In this document: in pieces, positions 59,143 to 64,000 of the stretch
Layout: each line of letters opens with the position of its first letter
How positions within the stretch are numbered: position 1 is the first letter of the stretch
From: Zeugodacus cucurbitae
Lineage: Eukaryota; Arthropoda; Insecta; Diptera; Tephritidae
Assembly: GCF_028554725.1 (NCBI RefSeq)
Contig: NC_071671.1
Coordinates: forward strand, 7,802,001-7,866,000
Reading direction: 5' to 3'
DNA: 64,000 nucleotides
Program-made: the position numbers and the translations under genes
The notes under the pieces: model-generated
The model's input: the letters and a program-made list of their open reading frames with translations, nothing else
Told to the model about the DNA's origin: nothing
Databases searched by the model: none

Positions 59143-59327
59143 TACAGTTGAACTTCCCTTAACTTGAATCACAATAATCCACAAAAAATCTTCGAGTTAG
59201 AGAGACTTCCGAGTTGCTGAATGTTATGTATAGTAAAAAAGTCAAATTTCAGTTCTCTCTCTTGAATTGGCTTGAGTTATGGAGAGCTTCGAGTTAAAGA
59301 CGTTCGAGTTATGGAAGTTCAACTGTA
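59143..59327. mobile_element. MITE family 'aacttccataactcg', copy 4
   Basis: 185-bp copy with well matched ends: tacagttgaacttccctta on the left and ttatggaagttcaactgta on the right. Flanked by A/T sequence. Short, non-coding. Confidence 0.78.
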
Positions 59328-59571
59328 TGTGAAACCTGTTAAATAATTAATATTAGGTACCTTATACAGTGGATAGATATGATGCACTCTGCCATCCAGT
59401 TTTAAATAAGTTCCCATTATTTAGATTGTATCAGTTTTGTACGGCGAGTTCAGCATTTTGTCACTGTAAGAACGGGAAAAATATAAAAAATAATATTTTT
59501 TATTTATAGATTTTCATTATAATATTCAAAGAATATATAAATAAATATCAATCGCTAAGGAAAAAATAATA

Positions 59572-59915
59572 TTAGGTCTACAACTTTGCTTCCGGCGTTT
59601 TCCAATAGATGTCTCTAGGGTAAAGCAATGGTCGATTAAATCGATTAAATCGTTTTATATCGATCTTGGACATTTGTGTCAACATTCACCGAACAAAATA
59701 TTTGTAGAGATCTGTTTGCATCCCAAACTTATTCTCAAAACTGAAAATGTCACTTTTTGAGCCGAATTCTCGACATTTGCGGGAAATTTTGCTTTTCTTT
59801 TTTAATTCCAAGAAAAGTGCGGCTGAGGCTCATCGCATTTGTAACCGTTTTTATACAAAAAAAACTTAAATTTACAAAAAAAAAATAAATGGCGGAAGCA
59901 AATTTGTAGACCTAA
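59572..59915 (+). mobile_element. Internally deleted mariner with intact ends
   Basis: 344-bp element with terminal inverted repeats ttaggtctacaactttgctt and, from the right end inverted, ttaggtctacaaatttgctt, flanked by TA. Inside, 59747-59869 encodes MSLFEPNSRHLREILLFFFN then SKKSAAEAHRICNRF before a stop. This is the start of a mariner transposase (first helix of the HTH domain), after which the rest is deleted and the right end follows at once. A solo deletion derivative whose parent is not in the window. Confidence 0.82.
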
Positions 59916-60354
59916 TATATTCAGCAAATATAAGTAAATTTTTATGAATTTAGTTTTCTAGTTAAATAGACGTATCAATGAAATATCAAAATATATATCA
60001 AAATATTTCCTTAAAGAAAATAATTTCAATATGCAAAGACTAAACATTATTTCTATAACTTATCATTTCATATACAAAATGAAGGCTTCTAAATCATCAA
60101 ATGCAATGCGAATGCAAATTGCCTACACCTGCACTTGACATGCAGTCATAAACCAGGGCGGATTCGCCTTAACCCTCTCACGCCCGAATTAAAATGGGCG
60201 GAGCTACAATTTTTTTTAGAACAAATATACATATATTAGTCTAAACTCAAATATGAAGTGTTAAAAATTTCAAAGTCCTTTATATCCTGGTTCGTTGCCT
60301 TTACGCTTTTCTCATGACTAATTTTTAAATAACTCTCTTATCTTTATTTATTTA

Positions 60355-60780
60355 TATAGTTCACTTGGTTTCTCTCTACAAGTCGCTTATCATTCTCGTC
60401 CTGCTTTATGGTGCAGAAGCTTGGACGATGTCAACACCAGATGAGACGACACTAGGAGCTTTCGAGAGAAGAGTTTTTTGAAGATTTATGGTCCTCAGAA
60501 CGTTGGCAACGGCGAATACCGCAGACGATGGAACGATGAGCTGTACGAGTTTTACGACGACATTGACATAGTTCAGCGAATAAAAAGACAGCGGCTACGC
60601 TGGCTAGATCGTGTTGTCCGAATGGACGAAAACACTCCAGCTCTGAAAGTGTTCGATGCAGTATCCGCCGGAGGAAGCCGAGGAGGGACCAGGTGGAGAG
60701 CGACCTGGTTACACTTGGAATATCCAACTGGCGCCGAACTACGATCGATTCGGCTATAACCGGCTAAACAGTTTAACGCC
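60355..60780 (+). mobile_element. LINE fragment, RTE-like family
   Basis: Forward remnants: LYKSLIILVLLYGAEAWTMS (about 60377-60432), TLGAFERRVF then a stop at 60480, and KIYGPQNVGNGEYRRRWNDE and ELYEFYDDIDIVQRIKRQRL then RWLDRVVRMDENTPALKVFD at 60480-60655. End WNIQLAPN-like. Corresponds to the antisense copy at 30955-31605. Internal stops only where noted. Confidence 0.8.
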
Positions 60781-61879
60781 AATCACATACATTTCACTTG
60801 GTTTTGAAATTAAACAATTATTTGTTATGTTTTTGAACACTTTTGGCAACATTGGTCATGAAAGGGTTAATACCTTTCGAATTATAATCAGTCTTTGGTT
60901 TTCGCCGCTCAAACAGCGCGACTAGATAAGGATATCATTAGTTCTTTTGCACTTCTAAATGGATCTTGGCTAACTTCTCATAAAACAGATCGCGCTTCTC
61001 GTTCAGTTAAAGTAGTGTCGCACCCTTCTCGACTCTTGTTTTCTAGTCTAATCTCTTAATAATGCCGTGGACAGTCGATTTATTTATTTTGTTCTAATTC
61101 AGCGATTTATCTTGCCTTCCAAATGCAACTTCACTACTCGTTGTCTCGATTTAATCGTAGCTTGCTCCCTTTGGAGCCATTTTAATATTTTTTTAAAATA
61201 TTTATTGCTGCATATACTTGTTACAGCTGATATTGACATACGGAATTCAATTCTGTGAGCAAAAAAACCAAAATTAAATTTTCTATTGAGTTTTAGTTTT
61301 GTTTAAAAAAATTTCCTTATTTTAGTGTTTCACAAAAGTAAATAGAGTTATGGAATGAAATACAAAATTTTTATTAAATTATTAGTAAGGTAAAACCAGA
61401 ATTATGATGAAATGAGATAAAAGTTTAGCTATGGTTAATATATGGTTAGTTATATGGCACAATTACTTTAGTAAAAGTGACGGGCACATAACTCTCGTAG
61501 TAAAAAGATCTATTTTATGCCGGTATTCTGCATACAGGTTCAAGAGAGTTCTAATAGAGACTCATCTGTGGTGAAATCTATTTAATAACCTTGTTGGTAT
61601 TCTAGAGCAATATCAGTCTCTAATGTGTGATTTGTGTTTAAACCAGGTCACAAAAAGAGCGGAAAAAATGGGAAATGCAGTTGGGTTATTCCGATTTTTC
61701 ATATTTACTTAACAATTGATTGAGATAAAATACGTATCTTACTCATTTATTATAAAATACTTCGGTATTATTTTTCAATAATTATACTATCCAATTATTT
61801 ACGAGAATTTTTTCTTACTTGACCGATCTCTAAGGTGAGTTACTGAAATTAATATATTTTTTTTTAATTATAAATTTTT
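60781..61879. other. Non-coding stretch
   Basis: AT-rich; nothing recognised. Confidence 0.4.
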
Positions 61880-62525
61880 TTAGCCGACAATGACTCGCAA
61901 ATGGCAATTGGCGCATTAAATTAAACCATTCCAAATCAATGCACGTAGACTTTACTTAAAAAAAAAACCATCATACCATCCCATTTATATAAATGATACT
62001 CCTATATCTCATCACAGTAATGCTAAGTACCTAGGAATCATCCTAGATGCTAGGCTTCGCTGGAAAGAGCATGTCAAGAAAAAAAGGTGTGAGCTTGATT
62101 TAAAATTTGCTAAGTTTTACCACCTGGTCGGTAGGAGATCCACGCTTTCAATCGCAAGCTTTTGCTCAAGTCAAAACTGTATTGCCTGCGCTTCCAAAAT
62201 AAGGTACTAAGAAGTATAGTTAATGCTCCTTGGTATGTTAGATCTGCTGACCTTCACCGTGATCTTGGTGTGAATTCAGTAGTAAACAAAATAACCAAAC
62301 TTGCAAAGACTCACGAAATGAGGCGAGGCATCCAGACTCATCGGTACTGCTGAACGAGAAAACCGACTGAAACGTAAGAAGCCTTCAGACTTAGCAAGGC
62401 AACTGTAGCAGCAAATGAATTTCTCTAACATTTAGCTTTTAATTATTATTTTCAACTTATTAGAATTGAATTGTTGTTAGTATATAATCATTGTATACTA
62501 GGTACAATTGTAATAAAAAAAAAAT
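61880..62525 (+). mobile_element. Jockey-like LINE 3' fragment with poly(A) tail
   Basis: Forward remnants: NWRIKLNHSKSMHVDFT at about 61900, KYLGIILDARLRWKEHVKKK at about 62026-62085, and FQNKVLRSIVNAPWYVRSAD then LHRDLGVNSV at 62162-62285. Frameshift at about 62155. Ends ttgtaataaaaaaaaa (62507-62523), the A-rich tail of a non-LTR element. Same clade as the insert at 5600-6536 but not the same copy family. Confidence 0.82.
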
Positions 62526-64000
62526 GACTCGCAAATTGAACTTTTATGAACGCTATACTTTTTGCTATCTCTCTTTGTGGTTTTATATCAGAAAATTAAA
62601 TTATTCATTGCTTTCAGAACTCGAAACTGAATATTCTATAAGTTACATACTACAATTAATAACTAATAATAAAATCTTTTAAAGAAGAGATTTGGTTCAA
62701 TCTCCAGAAAAAGTTTGATTTTGCCGTACAGCGCAATCAATGGTAAATGTTACGTATACGACACGGTATTTCATAAATCGCCATCTTCAAGCAGCATTCA
62801 TATTGTGGTAATTAACAAATAATTATTGATTATCAATCAAATGTAAAAAGGGTATAACGCAACAAAATCAACAGATAAACTAACCAAATAATTGGCTTTT
62901 TTTGTATAATTTGTTCGAAGTGCCATACACCATGTAATGCAAAACACTAGCAACTGTTCAACTAATTTAATTTTCAAATGATAAATATATATCTATATGT
63001 ATGTACATAAATGTCTGTATGTAATTTGGTAGTTTTTTTTTTTGTTGAATCCATTCAATTTGGATATGAACTAGAACACAATTTTGTTTTGTAATGTATT
63101 GTGTACTTAGATGAGCGTGAAATTGAAATGGATTTTCTATATGATTTGATATGTAGCTGTCATGTAGCGATTGAAACGTCAACAACAGGAATATATTTGT
63201 ATGTACAAGGCGATTTCAATTCAATGACTCTATTGTCAACATATACACGCACACACTTCTTTTATTTAATAATGTCTTTATTATGCCGAAAAGCCGAAAA
63301 TATTTCACAAATTTAAAGTGTTGAAACACTCTATGCAAGTAAGTATTTCAGTCTCGTTTTTTTTTTTTTTTTTTTTTTAATAACAATAATTTGAGGTTAG
63401 TACGCATCGGGGGCTTTGGAATTTGCAACGACATTTGAAATATGTATGTTTTCTTTGAATATTTTGGTGAAAACTTTTCCAAATTCTATTGATCAATATT
63501 TAGGGTTATGCTGGTATCCCTTTGTAAATACTTATAATATATGTATATAGTAAATGGTATATATGTAACTGTCTCCATTGTGCGTAACTATTTGGCATAA
63601 ATTTTGCATCTGCGGTTGGCAGCTCATTGCGTTTGCGAATAAACCGCTGTTTAATGGCTTAACCCAACTACTGGAACAACGGCATCCAACTGTGCGGTTA
63701 TCTATGCGTGTGCATTTTTATATATTGACACCAGAGCGCACACACAACAAAATATTGGCTTATATACACCAAAATGTATACAACTAAATATGCAGTTTGA
63801 ATGCGACCTAGTCACCAGTAATTTACAAAAGAGGTTTCTCTAGTTGTACAGTAATCTCTAACAATCAGTTATGTATATCTCGCTACTTTCTGTGTAATAA
63901 CCTTCACGGTATATTCGATTGGAGACAAGTTTCAGTTATCCTTATATTTCTGAAAGAAATTGTATATACATATCTGCAATATCTTATTTGAATCACATTA
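62526..64000. other. Non-coding stretch to window end
   Basis: AT-rich with poly-T at 63357-63379; no gene or family recognised. Confidence 0.4.

Overview
The window reads as AT-rich insect genomic DNA, most likely from a true fruit fly (Tephritidae) or a close dipteran relative. It holds one clearly recognisable cellular gene, with GT-AG introns, on the + strand. The rest is dominated by decayed transposons: DD41D mariner relatives of the type known from Ceratitis, Helentron/DINE-1-like non-autonomous elements, LINE fragments and MITEs. The tephritid assignment is inferred from this repeat spectrum and from the gene being fly-like; it is not proven.

The gene (7751-28242, +) is the fly orthologue of the epithelial splicing regulatory proteins ESRP1/2, called fusilli (fus) in Drosophila. 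Eleven coding exons can be placed with consistent splice phases. They encode the later part of the N-terminal exonuclease-like domain (exons A-D), three quasi-RRM RNA-binding domains (E-I) and two alternative C-termini. One C-terminus is read straight through a long His/Ala/Gln-rich terminal exon to a stop at 16894. The other should arise from an internal 5' splice site at 15833 joined in frame, across an 11.5-kb intron, to exons at 27328-27608 and 27676-28242. The second carries the proline-rich motif that resembles the vertebrate ESRP C-terminus. The exon or exons encoding the first part of the protein, and the promoter, are not visible and probably lie upstream of the window.

Layout: 1-7750, upstream sequence or a large first intron, with a foldback repeat, a MITE and two mariner relics, one split by a Jockey-like LINE. 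7751-16894, exons A-I; their introns contain a mariner copy, a 47-bp minisatellite and a palindrome-rich element with 121-bp repeats. 16895-27327, 3' UTR of the proximal isoform and intron of the distal one, with mariner relics, an extreme A/T tract and a composite element carrying a Helentron-like insertion. 27328-28490, distal exons and a candidate poly(A) signal. 28490-64000, no convincing cellular gene: a repeat-rich region with LINE pieces, Tc1/mariner relics, tandem repeats and MITEs. No tRNA, rRNA or CRISPR array was recognised.

All transposase and reverse-transcriptase reading frames seen are interrupted or truncated, so no autonomous element is apparent. The main biological interest is the alternative-terminal-exon arrangement of fus. 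The secondary interest is the layering of nested repeats, which gives a relative order of insertion.
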